Position numbers and translations under genes: made by a program. Source: Sphingomonadales bacterium (GTDB taxonomy: Bacteria; Pseudomonadota; Alphaproteobacteria; Sphingomonadales; Sphingomonadaceae). Taken from it: a DNA stretch of 26,501 bases. The notes under the pieces are model-generated. The model did no database searches and was not told where the DNA came from. It saw only the letters and a program-made list of their open reading frames with translations. Positions 13,867 to 22,781 of this stretch are shown here, one piece after another; position 1 is the stretch's first letter; each line of letters begins with the position of its first letter. The stretch lies in NCBI GenBank assembly GCA_027489295.1, contig JAIYAA010000197.1, positions 1 to 26,501 on the forward strand, read 5' to 3'.

Positions 13867-15074
13867 ACGCCAAGCCGATCGGGCCGATCCCTGCCGATTT
13901 TGCCAAGCAGCCGATGCTGCACGTGGCCGGCCGCAGCGCGGTCGACTGGGCGGAGGCGGGCACGCCCTTGTACCTGTACGACGTCGGCGCCGTGCAGGCG
14001 CGAATCGCCCGCTTCCGCGCCGCGATCCCGGCGCAGGTCGCGCTGCATTATGCGATCAAGGCCAATCCCTTTCCGCCGCTGATCGCCGCCATCGCCCCGT
14101 TGGTCGACGGCATCGACGTCGCCTCGGCAGGGGAGATGGGCAAGGCGCTGGCGGTGATGGCGGCGGCCACGATCAGCTTTGCCGGGCCGGGCAAGCGCGA
14201 TGCGGAGCTGGAAGCAGCGATCCGCGCGGGGGTGACGCTCAACCTCGAATCCGAAGGCGAGGCAGAACGCGCGCTTGCGATCGGCGACCGGCTGGGCATC
14301 GCCCCGCGCCTGGCGGTGCGGGTGAACCCCGATTTCGAGCTGCGCGGCTCCGGCATGAAGATGGGCGGCCGCGCCTCGCCGTTCGGCATCGATGCAGGCC
14401 GAGTGCCTTCGCTGGTCCGGCGGCTGCTCGCAGCGGGCGCCGACTGGCGCGGTTTCCATATCTATGCGGGGTCGCAGGCGCTTTCGGCGGAGGCGGTGAT
14501 CGAGACGCAGACGGCGACCATCGGCCTCGCCGCGCGACTGGCCGAGGAAGCGGGCGCGCTGCCGCCGCTGGTCAACCTGGGCGGCGGCTTCGGCATCCCC
14601 TATTTCCCCGGCGACGTGGGCCTCGATGTCGAATCGGTCGGCGCGGCGCTGGCGGGCGCGCTTGATCGGCTCGATACGCACTATGCGATCGAACTCGGCC
14701 GCTGGCTGGTGGGGGAGGCGGGGATCTACTTCGCCCGGGTGATCGACCGGAAGGAGAGCCAGGGCGAGACCTTTCTGGTCGTCGATGGCGGGCTCCACCA
14801 CCACCTCGCCGCGACCGGTAATTTCGGCACCGTCGTCCGCCGCAACTATCCCGTCGCGGTCGCGCATCGCATGCAGGACCCGGCCGAGGAGGTGGTGACG
14901 ATCGTCGGCCCCTTGTGCACCCCGCTCGACCGACTGGCTGATAGGGTGGCGTTGCCGCGCGCGGCGGTGGGCGACCTGATCGCGGTCTTCGCCTCGGGGG
15001 CATATGGCGCCAGTGCCAGCCCGCAGGCCTTTCTCGGCCACCCGCCGGTCCGCGAGCTTTTGGCAGGCGTCTGA
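13863..15074 (+). CDS. PLP-dependent decarboxylase, exosortase A system-associated
   Basis: A 403-residue fold III (alanine racemase-like) decarboxylase of the ornithine/diaminopimelate decarboxylase group. Lys66 in LHYAIKANPFPPL is the PLP lysine. HIYAGSQ, VNLGGGFGIPYF (the phosphate-binding glycine loop) and the C-terminal GPLCTPLDRLA with its active-site Cys follow. The subfamily in XrtA loci (TIGR03099 type) has an unknown substrate. With the ligase immediately upstream (ATGA overlap) and an ACP nearby, it may decarboxylate an amino acid, free or carrier-bound, to make an amine for the polysaccharide (inference). It is distinguished from LysA by context: no lysine-pathway gene is adjacent. 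Confidence 0.9.
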   Translation: MNAKPIGPIPADFAKQPMLHVAGRSAVDWAEAGTPLYLYDVGAVQARIARFRAAIPAQVALHYAIKANPFPPLIAAIAPLVDGIDVASAGEMGKALAVMAAATISFAGPGKRDAELEAAIRAGVTLNLESEGEAERALAIGDRLGIAPRLAVRVNPDFELRGSGMKMGGRASPFGIDAGRVPSLVRRLLAAGADWRGFHIYAGSQALSAEAVIETQTATIGLAARLAEEAGALPPLVNLGGGFGIPYFPGDVGLDVESVGAALAGALDRLDTHYAIELGRWLVGEAGIYFARVIDRKESQGETFLVVDGGLHHHLAATGNFGTVVRRNYPVAVAHRMQDPAEEVVTIVGPLCTPLDRLADRVALPRAAVGDLIAVFASGAYGASASPQAFLGHPPVRELLAGV

Positions 15075-15167
15075 CGCCTAACGCTAAATTTACGCGTCCT
15101 GCGCCATAGCTCGCCGACCGGCAGCGGCGTGCGGCAATCCCGCCTGTTGCCGTTTGGAGGCACGGGA

Positions 15168-15809
15168 ATGGCGGGTTCAGGACGGTTCAAGGCGGCGGCG
15201 ACGCTGGCGCTGGCGGCGCTGCTATCGGCGTGCGGCGGCCAGGGCGCGCGCCCGGAACTGCCCGCCGCGGGCTTTGTCGGTGCGAAGCAGGCGCCGAGCG
15301 ACGAATATGTCATCGGCCCGCTCGACCAACTGAGCATCTTCGTCTGGCGCAACCCGGAGCTGACCACCAAGGTGCAGGTCCGCCCCGATGGCCGCATCAC
15401 CACCCCGCTGATCAACGACATGCCGGCGGTGGGCAAGACGCCCGCGATGCTCGCCGACGATCTCAAGCTCGCGCTCGGCGAGTTCATCAAGGATCCGATC
15501 GTCTCGGTGATCGTCGAGAATTTCTCCGGCACCTTCGCCCAGCAGGTGCGGGTGGTCGGCGCGACCGAGAAGCCGTCTTCGCTGCCCTACCGCGCCAATA
15601 TGTCGATCCTCGACGCGATGATCGCGGTGGGCGGCCTCAACGAGTTCGCCGCGGGCAACCGCGCCCGGCTGGTGCGCTTCGACCCGCAGACCGGCAAGCA
15701 GCGCGAGTACAAGCTGCGCCTGTCGGACCTGCTGAAGAGCGGCGACACCTCGGCCAATGTCCGGCTGGAGCCGGGCGACGTGATCATCATCCCGCAGAGC
15801 ATGTTCTGA
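15168..15809 (+). CDS. Polysaccharide export lipoprotein (Wza/BexD-like, XrtA-associated)
   Basis: A 213-residue outer-membrane-directed protein. The N-terminus is a lipoprotein signal with lipobox LLSAC and Cys22 as the acylation site. A Poly_export domain follows (YVIGPLDQLSIFVWRNPELTTKVQVRPDGRITTPLI), then a SLBB-like segment (VGATEKPSSLPYRANMSILDAMIAVGGL) and the typical ending LEPGDVIIIPQSMF. It would form the periplasmic/outer-membrane exit channel for the polysaccharide. The start at ATG 15168 is fixed by a strong TTGGAGG site seven bases upstream; the longer frame from 15129 lacks one. The 93-base gap before it (15075-15167), with an AT-rich TAAATTTA element, may carry an internal promoter. 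Confidence 0.93.
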   Translation: MAGSGRFKAAATLALAALLSACGGQGARPELPAAGFVGAKQAPSDEYVIGPLDQLSIFVWRNPELTTKVQVRPDGRITTPLINDMPAVGKTPAMLADDLKLALGEFIKDPIVSVIVENFSGTFAQQVRVVGATEKPSSLPYRANMSILDAMIAVGGLNEFAAGNRARLVRFDPQTGKQREYKLRLSDLLKSGDTSANVRLEPGDVIIIPQSMF

Positions 15810-17329
15810 TGGGGGGGCTGTTCGACGAGGTCCGCAGCGCGATCCATGCGGTGTGGATGCGCCGTACGCTGGCGCTGGCGATCGCCTGGGCCATCTGCGT
15901 GGTCGGCTGGGCGGCGGTATCGCGCATTCCCGACAGCTACGAATCCAAGGCCCGCGTGCTGGTCGAGCTGCGTCAGGTGCTGCCGAGCGACGGCGGCGCA
16001 GGCACGGCGGGCCAGCAGCAGGATATCGACCGTATCCGTCAGACGCTGACCAGCGCGGTGAACCTCGAAAAGGTGGTGCGCGGCACCGATCTCGCCAGGA
16101 CGATCACCAAGCCCGCCGATCTCGCCGCGCGCATCGCGGGGCTGCAAAGGGCGATCAAGCTCACCGCCCAGCAGGACAATCTGTTCGAGATCGCGGTGAC
16201 CGGTGCCGATCCGGTGATCGCGCGCCAGGTGGTGGAGAAGCTGATCGCGTTGTTCCGCGACAACAAGCTGGCCGACAGCCGCGACGAGAGCAGCCAGTCG
16301 CTCGCCTTTCTCGACCAGCAGCTGTCAGAGCGCCAGCAGGCCTTGCAGGCGGCAGAGGCCAAGCGCGCCGACTTCCAGTCGCGCTTTCTCGGGAGCCTGC
16401 CGGGCACGGGCTCGCTCGATGACCGGATCGGCGCCGCCCAGCAGCAGCTGGCGCAGATCGAAGGCGATCTCGCCGCCGCGCAGAGCAGCCTGAGTGCGGT
16501 CAACGCCCAGATGGCGGGCACGCCGGCCAGCGTGGCGGGGCAGGGCGGGGTCGCGACCGGCGTGAGCCCGGCGCGGGCCCGCCTTGCCGACCTGCAGGCC
16601 CAGCTTTCCGAGGCCCGTGCGCGCGGCTTTACCGAGGCACATCCGGACGTGATTGCGCTGCGCCAGCAAATTGCCGGCGCGCAGGCGGCGGTGGGGCGCG
16701 AGCCCGTCGGCGGCGGGGGTGGCGGCAGCTTCGCCAATCCGCTCTATCTCAGCCTGCGCGCGATGCAGGCCGACAAGGCGGCGCAGGTCGCAGCCCTTTC
16801 GCAGCGCCGTGCGCAGATCCAGGGCGATCTCGCCACGCTCAGCGCCAAGCTCGGCCAGGCGCCGCAGGAAGCGGCCGAGCAGGGGCAGATCGATCGCGAC
16901 TATCAGGTGCTCAAGGACCAGTATGGCAAGCTGCTTGCCGATCGCGAACAGCTGCGGATCAGCAGCCAGGCGCAGAGCCAGACCGATGCGGTGAAGTTCA
17001 GCGTGATCGACCCGCCGACCCAGCCGCGCGCACCCAATTCGCCCAACCGGCCAATGCTGCTGACCGCGGTGCTGGTTGCCGGGCTCGGCGCGGGCGTGGC
17101 CGCGGCGTTCCTGCTGGCGAAACTGCGCACCACCTTCGACACCGCGACGCGGCTGGAAAAGGCCAGCGGCATGCCGGTGATCGGCACGATTGGCGAGGTG
17201 ATCACGCCGGTGCAGGCCGCACAGCGTCGCCGGCAACTGAGGCATTTTCTCGGCGGCGTGGCGGGGCTGGGGGCAGCCTATGCGGCGATCCTGCTCGTCG
17301 TGATGCTGCACCACGGCGCGGGGGCCTGA
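15809..17329 (+). CDS. Chain-length determinant protein (Wzz/GNVR family, XrtA-associated)
   Basis: A 506-residue polysaccharide co-polymerase-like protein. An N-terminal membrane helix (about 20-37) is followed by a Wzz domain (SYESKARVLVELRQVLP), a long alpha-helical, coiled-coil-rich periplasmic region (about 140-390) and the proline-rich FSVIDPPTQPRAPNSPNRP before a second helix (about 412-434). A third helix lies near the C-terminus. It would control chain length and export with the kinase encoded next, as split Wzc systems do. ATG 15809 overlaps the previous stop by one base (TGATG) and so is the start; the frame is open further upstream but reads as shadow of the export gene. Confidence 0.92.
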   Translation: MGGLFDEVRSAIHAVWMRRTLALAIAWAICVVGWAAVSRIPDSYESKARVLVELRQVLPSDGGAGTAGQQQDIDRIRQTLTSAVNLEKVVRGTDLARTITKPADLAARIAGLQRAIKLTAQQDNLFEIAVTGADPVIARQVVEKLIALFRDNKLADSRDESSQSLAFLDQQLSERQQALQAAEAKRADFQSRFLGSLPGTGSLDDRIGAAQQQLAQIEGDLAAAQSSLSAVNAQMAGTPASVAGQGGVATGVSPARARLADLQAQLSEARARGFTEAHPDVIALRQQIAGAQAAVGREPVGGGGGGSFANPLYLSLRAMQADKAAQVAALSQRRAQIQGDLATLSAKLGQAPQEAAEQGQIDRDYQVLKDQYGKLLADREQLRISSQAQSQTDAVKFSVIDPPTQPRAPNSPNRPMLLTAVLVAGLGAGVAAAFLLAKLRTTFDTATRLEKASGMPVIGTIGEVITPVQAAQRRRQLRHFLGGVAGLGAAYAAILLVVMLHHGAGA

Positions 17330-17332
17330 GCG

Positions 17333-18196
17333 ATGAACGATCACAGCCCCAAGAGCTTCTACGGCTCGCTGATCCAGCGCGCCGTCGCGATGATGCCGGG
17401 CCTGCCGGACGAGCAGCCGGAACCCCGCGCCCGCGTGGAGAAGGCGGTCATGTCGTCCAAAGATCGCCCGATGGTGCCGATCGACCGGACGCGGCTCGCC
17501 GCGGGCGGTATGCTGGTGCCTGGCGGACCGATCACGCCGCTGGCCGAGGAATTCCGCATGGTGAAGCGGCAACTGCTGCTCACCGCGCGGGGCGTGGCCG
17601 GCGTGGATGCCGATCGCGCGCGGATGATCCTGGTCTGCTCGGCCCAGCCGAACGAGGGCAAGACCTTCTGCGCGATCAACCTCGCGCTCTCGATGGCGGC
17701 GGAGAAGGACGTCGAGATCCTGCTGGTCGACGCCGATTTCGCCAAGCCGGACGTCTCCAAGCGCCTCGGCGTGATGGCCGGCCCTGGCCTGCTCGAGGCG
17801 CTGGCGGGGCAGATCGACGTGGAGGAATGCATCGTCGATACCGATGTGCCGCAGCTCGCCATCCTGCCCGCGGGCGCGCGCAGCGTGAGCGATACGGAAC
17901 TGCTCGCGAGCGACGGCGCCCGCGCGATGCTCGATCGGCTGGCCGCCGCCAATCCCCGCCGGATCGTCATCTTCGATTCGCCCCCGGCGCTGGCGGCCTC
18001 GCCCGCCTCGGTGCTGGCGCTGCATGTCGGCCAGACGATGATGGTGGTGCGCGCCGATCGCACCAGCGAAGAGGATCTGCGCGCCGCCGTCGCGGCGCTG
18101 GACGGGTGCGAGCATATCCAGCTCGTCCTCAACGCGGTGTCCTTCCAGCCAGCCGGCCGGCGCTTCGGCAGCTATTATGCGCAGGGCGGCAGGTGA
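17333..18196 (+). CDS. Tyrosine autokinase / capsular exopolysaccharide ATPase (BY-kinase, XrtA-associated)
   Basis: A 287-residue cytoplasmic P-loop kinase. The Walker A motif is SAQPNEGKT (103-111), Walker A' LLVDADFAKPD (130-140) and Walker B IVIFDSPP (211-218), the BY-kinase set. The C-terminus has only two tyrosines (Tyr281, Tyr282 in FGSYYAQGGR) instead of a long cluster. With the chain-length protein three bases upstream it makes a split Wzc-type pair that cycles through tyrosine phosphorylation during polysaccharide export. It is similar to the XrtA-associated kinase family (TIGR03018 type). Its stop overlaps the next start (GTGA). Confidence 0.9.
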   Translation: MNDHSPKSFYGSLIQRAVAMMPGLPDEQPEPRARVEKAVMSSKDRPMVPIDRTRLAAGGMLVPGGPITPLAEEFRMVKRQLLLTARGVAGVDADRARMILVCSAQPNEGKTFCAINLALSMAAEKDVEILLVDADFAKPDVSKRLGVMAGPGLLEALAGQIDVEECIVDTDVPQLAILPAGARSVSDTELLASDGARAMLDRLAAANPRRIVIFDSPPALAASPASVLALHVGQTMMVVRADRTSEEDLRAAVAALDGCEHIQLVLNAVSFQPAGRRFGSYYAQGGR

Positions 18197-19782
18197 TCCG
18201 TGGCGCGATCGTTCTGGCCGCGTGCGCCGCTGCGATCGTGCCCGCAGCGGCCCAGCGCCGTGCGACCGTCACCCCCTATATCGAGATCAGCCAGGTCGCG
18301 CTGGCCGAGCTGAACGGCGGCGAGGCGCTCACCTACACGCAGCTGGGGGCCGGGCTCGACGGCCAGATCCGCACGCGGCGGATGCAGGTGCAGGTCAGCT
18401 ACCAGTATCAGCGCCGCTTCACCGAGAAGGGCAGCCTGCAGGCCGGCGACAGCCATAACGGTCTTGCCCGCGCGGAGATCAAGGCAGCGCGGGGCCTGAC
18501 GGTGGAAGCGGGCGCGATCGCCACCCGCACGCGCACCGATGCGCGGGGCGATGCGCTGACCAACAATGCCGGCAACGCCCGCAACGTCAGCCAGCTCTAT
18601 TCGGTCAGTGCGGGGCCGAAGCTCGATACGCATTTGGGCCCGATGTTCGTGCAGGGTACCTATCGCTTCGGCTTCACCCAGATCGATGACGGGACCGCCA
18701 CGGGCGTCGCATCGGGGTCGCCGAGCGTCGACCGCTTCGATCATTCCACCTCGCATGCCGTGAATGCCAGCGTCGGCGCCAGGCCCGGCACGGTGCTGCC
18801 GATCGGCCTGAGCCTTACAGGCGGACTGGTCCGCGAAACGGCGAGCCAGCTCGACCAGCATTTTGCCAGCAGTTCGGCGCGCGGGGATGCGATCGCGCCG
18901 GTCAGCCGCACCGTCGCGCTGGTCGCCGGCGCGGGCTATGAGCAGATCACGGTGCGGCAGCGCGACCCGGTGCTCGACGTTCGCACCGGCCAACCGGTGC
19001 TCGACAGCGCGGGGCGGTACCGGACCGACCCTGCCTCATCCCTGCGGATCGCCTATGCGTTCGACGGCCTGTTCTGGGATGGCGGCGTCGTCTGGCGACC
19101 GAGCCGGCGCACCGCGCTCGAGGTGCGGATCGGCCGGCGCTACGGCGCGATGCGCTACACCGGCAGCTTCACCTATCAGCGCAGTGGCGGCAGCGGCGTG
19201 CAGATCGCAGTCTACGACACGGTGGAAACCTATGGCCAGCAGGTGGGCAGCAGCCTGGCGGCGCTGCCGGTGGGCTTCGTCACCACCGCCGACCCCTTCG
19301 GCGCGCAGGCGGGGGCCTGCATCTATGGTACCAGCGGTGCAGCAGCGGGCGGGTGCCTGGGCGGGGCCTTCTCCTCGGCGGCGACCGCGGCGTTTCGCGG
19401 GCGGGGGCTCACCGCAAACGCGGTGTGGAGCCGCGGCAGCACCCGGCTGGGGATCGGCACCGGCTTCGCCCGCCGCGATTTCCTAACGCCGGTCGGTGTC
19501 GTGGGCACCGGCGGCAGCTGGGACGAGAGCCTGTACGCCCAGGCCTTTGCCCAGCTCGCGGCCGGCCGCGACGGCACGATCGGGCTGAACCTGCTCGCCA
19601 GCTATACCGACGGGGACATCCCCGGCAGCGATGCCGTGTTCGGCTGGGGTGCGAATACTGCCTATACGCATCGCTTCGGCGTGCTCAGCCTCACCGCCAC
19701 CGCCGGCGTTTACGGCACGCAACGGTCCGGAGCGGACCAGCTATCGGCACAGGCGCTGCTCGGTGCGCGCTATGCCTTCTAG
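18193..19782 (+). CDS. Outer-membrane beta-barrel protein, PEP-CTERM/XrtA system-associated
   Basis: A 529-residue exported protein. The start GTG 18193 overlaps the kinase stop and opens directly into a signal peptide (IRGAIVLAACAAAIVPAAAQ). The remainder is a run of alternating hydrophobic strands with Tyr/Phe/Arg at turns (VQVSYQYQRRF, MFVQGTYRFGF, LEVRIGRRYG), and the last residue is Phe (GARYAF), the beta-barrel assembly signal. This fits the large outer-membrane proteins of XrtA loci (TIGR03016 type), thought to take part in polysaccharide export or anchoring, though no member's function is certain. A small insert with two cysteines (GACIYGTSGAAAGGCLGG) is an oddity that may form a disulfide loop. 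Confidence 0.85.
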   Translation: MIRGAIVLAACAAAIVPAAAQRRATVTPYIEISQVALAELNGGEALTYTQLGAGLDGQIRTRRMQVQVSYQYQRRFTEKGSLQAGDSHNGLARAEIKAARGLTVEAGAIATRTRTDARGDALTNNAGNARNVSQLYSVSAGPKLDTHLGPMFVQGTYRFGFTQIDDGTATGVASGSPSVDRFDHSTSHAVNASVGARPGTVLPIGLSLTGGLVRETASQLDQHFASSSARGDAIAPVSRTVALVAGAGYEQITVRQRDPVLDVRTGQPVLDSAGRYRTDPASSLRIAYAFDGLFWDGGVVWRPSRRTALEVRIGRRYGAMRYTGSFTYQRSGGSGVQIAVYDTVETYGQQVGSSLAALPVGFVTTADPFGAQAGACIYGTSGAAAGGCLGGAFSSAATAAFRGRGLTANAVWSRGSTRLGIGTGFARRDFLTPVGVVGTGGSWDESLYAQAFAQLAAGRDGTIGLNLLASYTDGDIPGSDAVFGWGANTAYTHRFGVLSLTATAGVYGTQRSGADQLSAQALLGARYAF

Positions 19783-19789
19783 AATGGAG

Positions 19790-19805
19790 GGAGCGGCGCC
19801 GCTCC
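19790..19805. repeat. 16-base perfect palindrome between barrel protein and ATPase genes
   Basis: GGAGCGGCGCCGCTCC is fully self-complementary and occupies most of the 36-base gap between the barrel stop and the ATPase start. In RNA it would form a tight hairpin just upstream of the ATPase ribosome site (GGAGA at 19805-19809), so it could influence translation or serve as an mRNA processing or partial termination point. Confidence 0.5.
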
Positions 19806-19818
19806 GGAGACGGGAACG

Positions 19819-20883
19819 ATGATGGACGACCATTATGGACTGCGCGGCCGGCCGTTCCAGCTGACTCCCGATCCGCGCTTCTGGTTCGATACCGCCACGC
19901 ACGGCAAGGCGATGGCCTATCTCGGGTACGGCCTCAGCCAGGGGGAGGGATTCGTCGTCATCACCGGCGATCCCGGCGCGGGCAAGACCACGCTGATGGG
20001 CCACCTGCTCGCCGAACTGGATGGCGAGCGGCTGAACGTGGTGAAGATCGTCTCGACCCACCTGCGCGCCGACGATCTGCTGCGGCTGGTAGCGCAAGGG
20101 CTGGGGCTGCCCGGCGACGGGCTGTCCAAGGCGGCGCTGCTTTCGGCGATCGAGCACGGCCTTCACGCGATCGCCCGTGCCGGGCGGCGGACGCTGCTGG
20201 TGGTAGACGAAGCGCAGGCGCTGCCGGGCGAGAGCCTGGACGAGCTGCGCATGCTCTCCAACTTCCAGGCCGGCGGCTATCCGCTGCTGCAGATCTTCCT
20301 GCTCGGCCAGCCCGAGTTTCGCCTGGTGCTCCAGCAGCCCGAGTTCGAGCAGCTGCGCCAGCGGGTGATCGCGATGCACCATCTCGCACCGATGGAGGTG
20401 GAGGAGGTCGAAGCCTATCTGATGCACCGGCTGCAATGCGTCGGCTGGCAGGGGCGCCCGCGCTTCACCGGCGATGCGATCGCGGCGATGCATCGCTGGT
20501 CCGGGGGCATCCCGCGCCGGCTCAACCAGCTGGCGAGCCGGTTGCTGCTGTACGGCGGGGTCGAGCAGATCGAGAATTTCGGCGCACCGGACGTCGCGGC
20601 GGTGATCGACGATATCGAGCAGGAAAGCGTGGTGGAGGATCGGATCGAAGTGGCGCCCGCGCCCGCGCCGGTGCGGGCGAGCCGGGTGGCCGAGCTGCGC
20701 GCGGTGCCTGCGGGATCGGCGGAAGCACGCGCGCTGGAGCGGCGGGTGGCGGAACTGGAGGCGCAGGTGGCCTCGCAAGCGGATGCGCTGCGCCGGGTAC
20801 TGGCGCTGCTGGTCGACTGGGTCGAGAAGGACGACGGCCGCAGCGGCATCGACCTCGCCGCGCTGCGCGGCAATGTGGCCTGA
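19819..20883 (+). CDS. XrtA-associated ATPase (ExeA-like AAA)
   Basis: A 354-residue protein beginning MMDDHYGLRGRPFQLTPDPRF, the typical opening of ExeA/GspA-like ATPases. Walker A is GDPGAGKTT (50-58) and Walker B LLVVDEAQ (126-133); an AAA lid follows with the phrase WSGGIPRRLNQLASRLLLYG. The last 60 residues form a coiled coil (ALERRVAELEAQVASQADALRR). It matches the ATPase family restricted to XrtA loci (TIGR03015 type). It probably assists assembly or secretion at the envelope, but its partner is not known. ATG 19819 is nine bases after GGAGA; ATG 19822 is also possible. It is followed three bases later by the deacetylase gene. Confidence 0.92.
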   Translation: MMDDHYGLRGRPFQLTPDPRFWFDTATHGKAMAYLGYGLSQGEGFVVITGDPGAGKTTLMGHLLAELDGERLNVVKIVSTHLRADDLLRLVAQGLGLPGDGLSKAALLSAIEHGLHAIARAGRRTLLVVDEAQALPGESLDELRMLSNFQAGGYPLLQIFLLGQPEFRLVLQQPEFEQLRQRVIAMHHLAPMEVEEVEAYLMHRLQCVGWQGRPRFTGDAIAAMHRWSGGIPRRLNQLASRLLLYGGVEQIENFGAPDVAAVIDDIEQESVVEDRIEVAPAPAPVRASRVAELRAVPAGSAEARALERRVAELEAQVASQADALRRVLALLVDWVEKDDGRSGIDLAALRGNVA

Positions 20884-20886
20884 GCG

Positions 20887-21732
20887 ATGACGGTGCAGAA
20901 CGGCCTTTCGGTCGACGTCGAGGACTGGTTCCAGGTCGGCGCGTTCGAGACCACCATCGCCCGCGCCGACTGGGATGGGCTGGAGCGGCGGGTCGAGGCG
21001 AACACCGATCGCGTGCTGGCGCTGTTCGCCGAGGCGGGGGTGCGCGCCACCTTCTTCACGCTCGGCTGGGTCGCCGCGCGGCATCCGGCGCTGATCCGCC
21101 GCATCGTCGAGGCGGGGCACGAGGTCGCCAGCCATGGCTGGGACCATGCCCGCGTCTTCACTCTCACGCCGGACCAGTTCCGCGCGGATCTCGCCCGCGC
21201 GCGGGCGGCGCTGGAGGATGCCGGCGGGGTGGCGGTGAACGGCTATCGCGCGCCGAGCTTCTCGATCGATCGGCGGACACCCTGGGCGCATGCGGTGCTG
21301 GCCGAGGCGGGCTATGCCTATTCCTCCAGCATCGCGCCGATCGCGCATGATCATTATGGCTGGCCCGATGCGCCGCGTGTGCCGTTCCGGCCGCTGGCGG
21401 ATGCAGGCCTTGTCGAGCTGCCGATCACCATCGCGCGGGTGCTGGGACGCGAGGTGACCGCCGGCGGCGGCTTCTTCCGGCTGCTGCCGCAAGGCGTGAC
21501 AAACCGCGCGGTGCGTGACGCCAATGCGGCGGGCGAAGCGGCGATCTTTTATTTTCACCCCTGGGAGATCGACCCCGCCCAGCCGCGCGTGCGCGCTGCG
21601 CCGCTGAAGTCGCGGTTGCGTCATTATGCCCGGCTGGGCGCGATGGCGGGCAAGCTGCGCGCGCTGACCAGGGCGCATGCCTGGGGCCGGGTGGACGCGA
21701 TCGCGCAGGCGGCGGCGGAGCGGCTGGCATGA
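20887..21732 (+). CDS. Polysaccharide deacetylase (NodB domain, XrtA-associated)
   Basis: A 281-residue carbohydrate esterase family 4 protein. The NodB motifs are complete: SVDVEDWFQ (8-16, with Asp10 the metal-binding Asp), SHGWDH (82-87, with His83 and His87), RAPSFSI, and the late FYFHPWEID. There is no signal peptide, so it is presumably cytoplasmic or acts on lipid-linked intermediates at the inner face. Such enzymes remove N-acetyl groups from glycans. The family in XrtA loci (TIGR03006 type) has this same DVEDWF start. It begins three bases after the ATPase stop, and its own stop overlaps the FemAB start (ATGA). Confidence 0.94.
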   Translation: MTVQNGLSVDVEDWFQVGAFETTIARADWDGLERRVEANTDRVLALFAEAGVRATFFTLGWVAARHPALIRRIVEAGHEVASHGWDHARVFTLTPDQFRADLARARAALEDAGGVAVNGYRAPSFSIDRRTPWAHAVLAEAGYAYSSSIAPIAHDHYGWPDAPRVPFRPLADAGLVELPITIARVLGREVTAGGGFFRLLPQGVTNRAVRDANAAGEAAIFYFHPWEIDPAQPRVRAAPLKSRLRHYARLGAMAGKLRALTRAHAWGRVDAIAQAAAERLA

Positions 21733-22781
21733 CGCTGACGATCCGCAGCGCAGACCTTGGCGATCTTCGCGAGCAGGCCCGCTTGCGCGCCTGGGTGGAC
21801 GCCCAGGCCGACGCCACGCCCTTCCATCTGCCTGAATGGAGCATCGCGGTGGCGAAGGGCTGCCGACAGGCAAGTCATTATCTGGTGGCCGAGACGGGCG
21901 ACGGTGGCATCGGCGGCGTGCTGCCGCTGACCGCGATCGCCTCGCCGCTGTTCGGCCGGGCGCTGGTCTCGGCCGGTTTCGGGGTGGGCGGGGGCATCCT
22001 TGCCGGCAGCGACGCGGCGGTGGCGCCGCTGGCCGAGGCCGCCAGGGCGCTTGCCGAGCGGCTGCGCTGCCCCAGCGTCGACCTGCGCGGCGGCCCGAAC
22101 CCGGGCGCGGGCTGGCACCGCGACGATGCGACCTATGTCGGCTTCGCCCGTCCGCTCGCCGCCGATGACGACGCCGAATTGCTCGCCGTCCCGCGCAAGC
22201 AGCGCGCCGAGCTGCGCAAGGCGCTCGCTGCGGATCTGACGGTGGAAACTGGCAGCGATCGCGCCGCGCGCCAAGCGCATCGCGCGGTCTATGGCGAGAG
22301 CGTCCGCAATCTCGGCACCCCTGTGTTCCCGGCGGCGCTGTTCGCGGCGGTGCTGGAGACGTTCGGGCCGGAGGCGGATATCCTCACCGTTCGCCACGGG
22401 GCGGAGCCGGTGGCCAGCGTGCTCAGTCTCTATTGGCGCGGCACCATCTACCCCTATTGGGGTGGCGGGACCGAGGCGGCGCGGGGGCTGCGCGCCAATG
22501 ACCGCATGTATTTCGCGCTGATGGCGCACGCCCGTGCGCGGGGATGCACCCGCTTTGATTTCGGCCGCTCGAAGCTCGGTACCGGGGCTGCGGCGTTCAA
22601 GAAGAACTGGGGGTTCGCGCCCGAACCCTTGGTCTATTTCTCCCGCCATGCCGCGGGTGCAGCGCCGCGCAGCATCAATCCGCTCGATCCCAAATACCGG
22701 CTGCAGATCGCCGCCTGGAAGCGGCTGCCGCTATGGGCCGCGAACCGGATGGGTCCCTGGATCTCGCGGGGGCTCGGCTGA
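21729..22781 (+). CDS. FemAB-like N-acyltransferase, XrtA/PEP-CTERM system-associated
   Basis: A 350-residue GNAT-fold protein. Its central segment RKQRAELRKALAADLTVETG and C-terminal half (FGRSKLGTGAAAFKKNWGFAPEPLVYF) are typical of FemAB-type transferases in XrtA loci (TIGR03019 type). FemAB proteins move aminoacyl groups from tRNA or other carriers to amines on cell-wall or glycan precursors. Following a deacetylase, which would expose a free amine, this enzyme could acylate it (inference). It overlaps the deacetylase stop by four bases and the glycosyltransferase start by one (TGATG at 22779). Confidence 0.9.
   Translation: MTLTIRSADLGDLREQARLRAWVDAQADATPFHLPEWSIAVAKGCRQASHYLVAETGDGGIGGVLPLTAIASPLFGRALVSAGFGVGGGILAGSDAAVAPLAEAARALAERLRCPSVDLRGGPNPGAGWHRDDATYVGFARPLAADDDAELLAVPRKQRAELRKALAADLTVETGSDRAARQAHRAVYGESVRNLGTPVFPAALFAAVLETFGPEADILTVRHGAEPVASVLSLYWRGTIYPYWGGGTEAARGLRANDRMYFALMAHARARGCTRFDFGRSKLGTGAAAFKKNWGFAPEPLVYFSRHAAGAAPRSINPLDPKYRLQIAAWKRLPLWAANRMGPWISRGLG

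Noticed and set aside
15061..15077. TGGCAGGCGTCTGACGC before the export lipoprotein gene as a sigma-54 promoter, suggested by known PrsK/PrsR-sigma-54 control of some PEP-CTERM systems.
   Set aside because: The -12 element lacks the invariant GC (it reads TGAC where TTGC is needed), so it does not meet the consensus.
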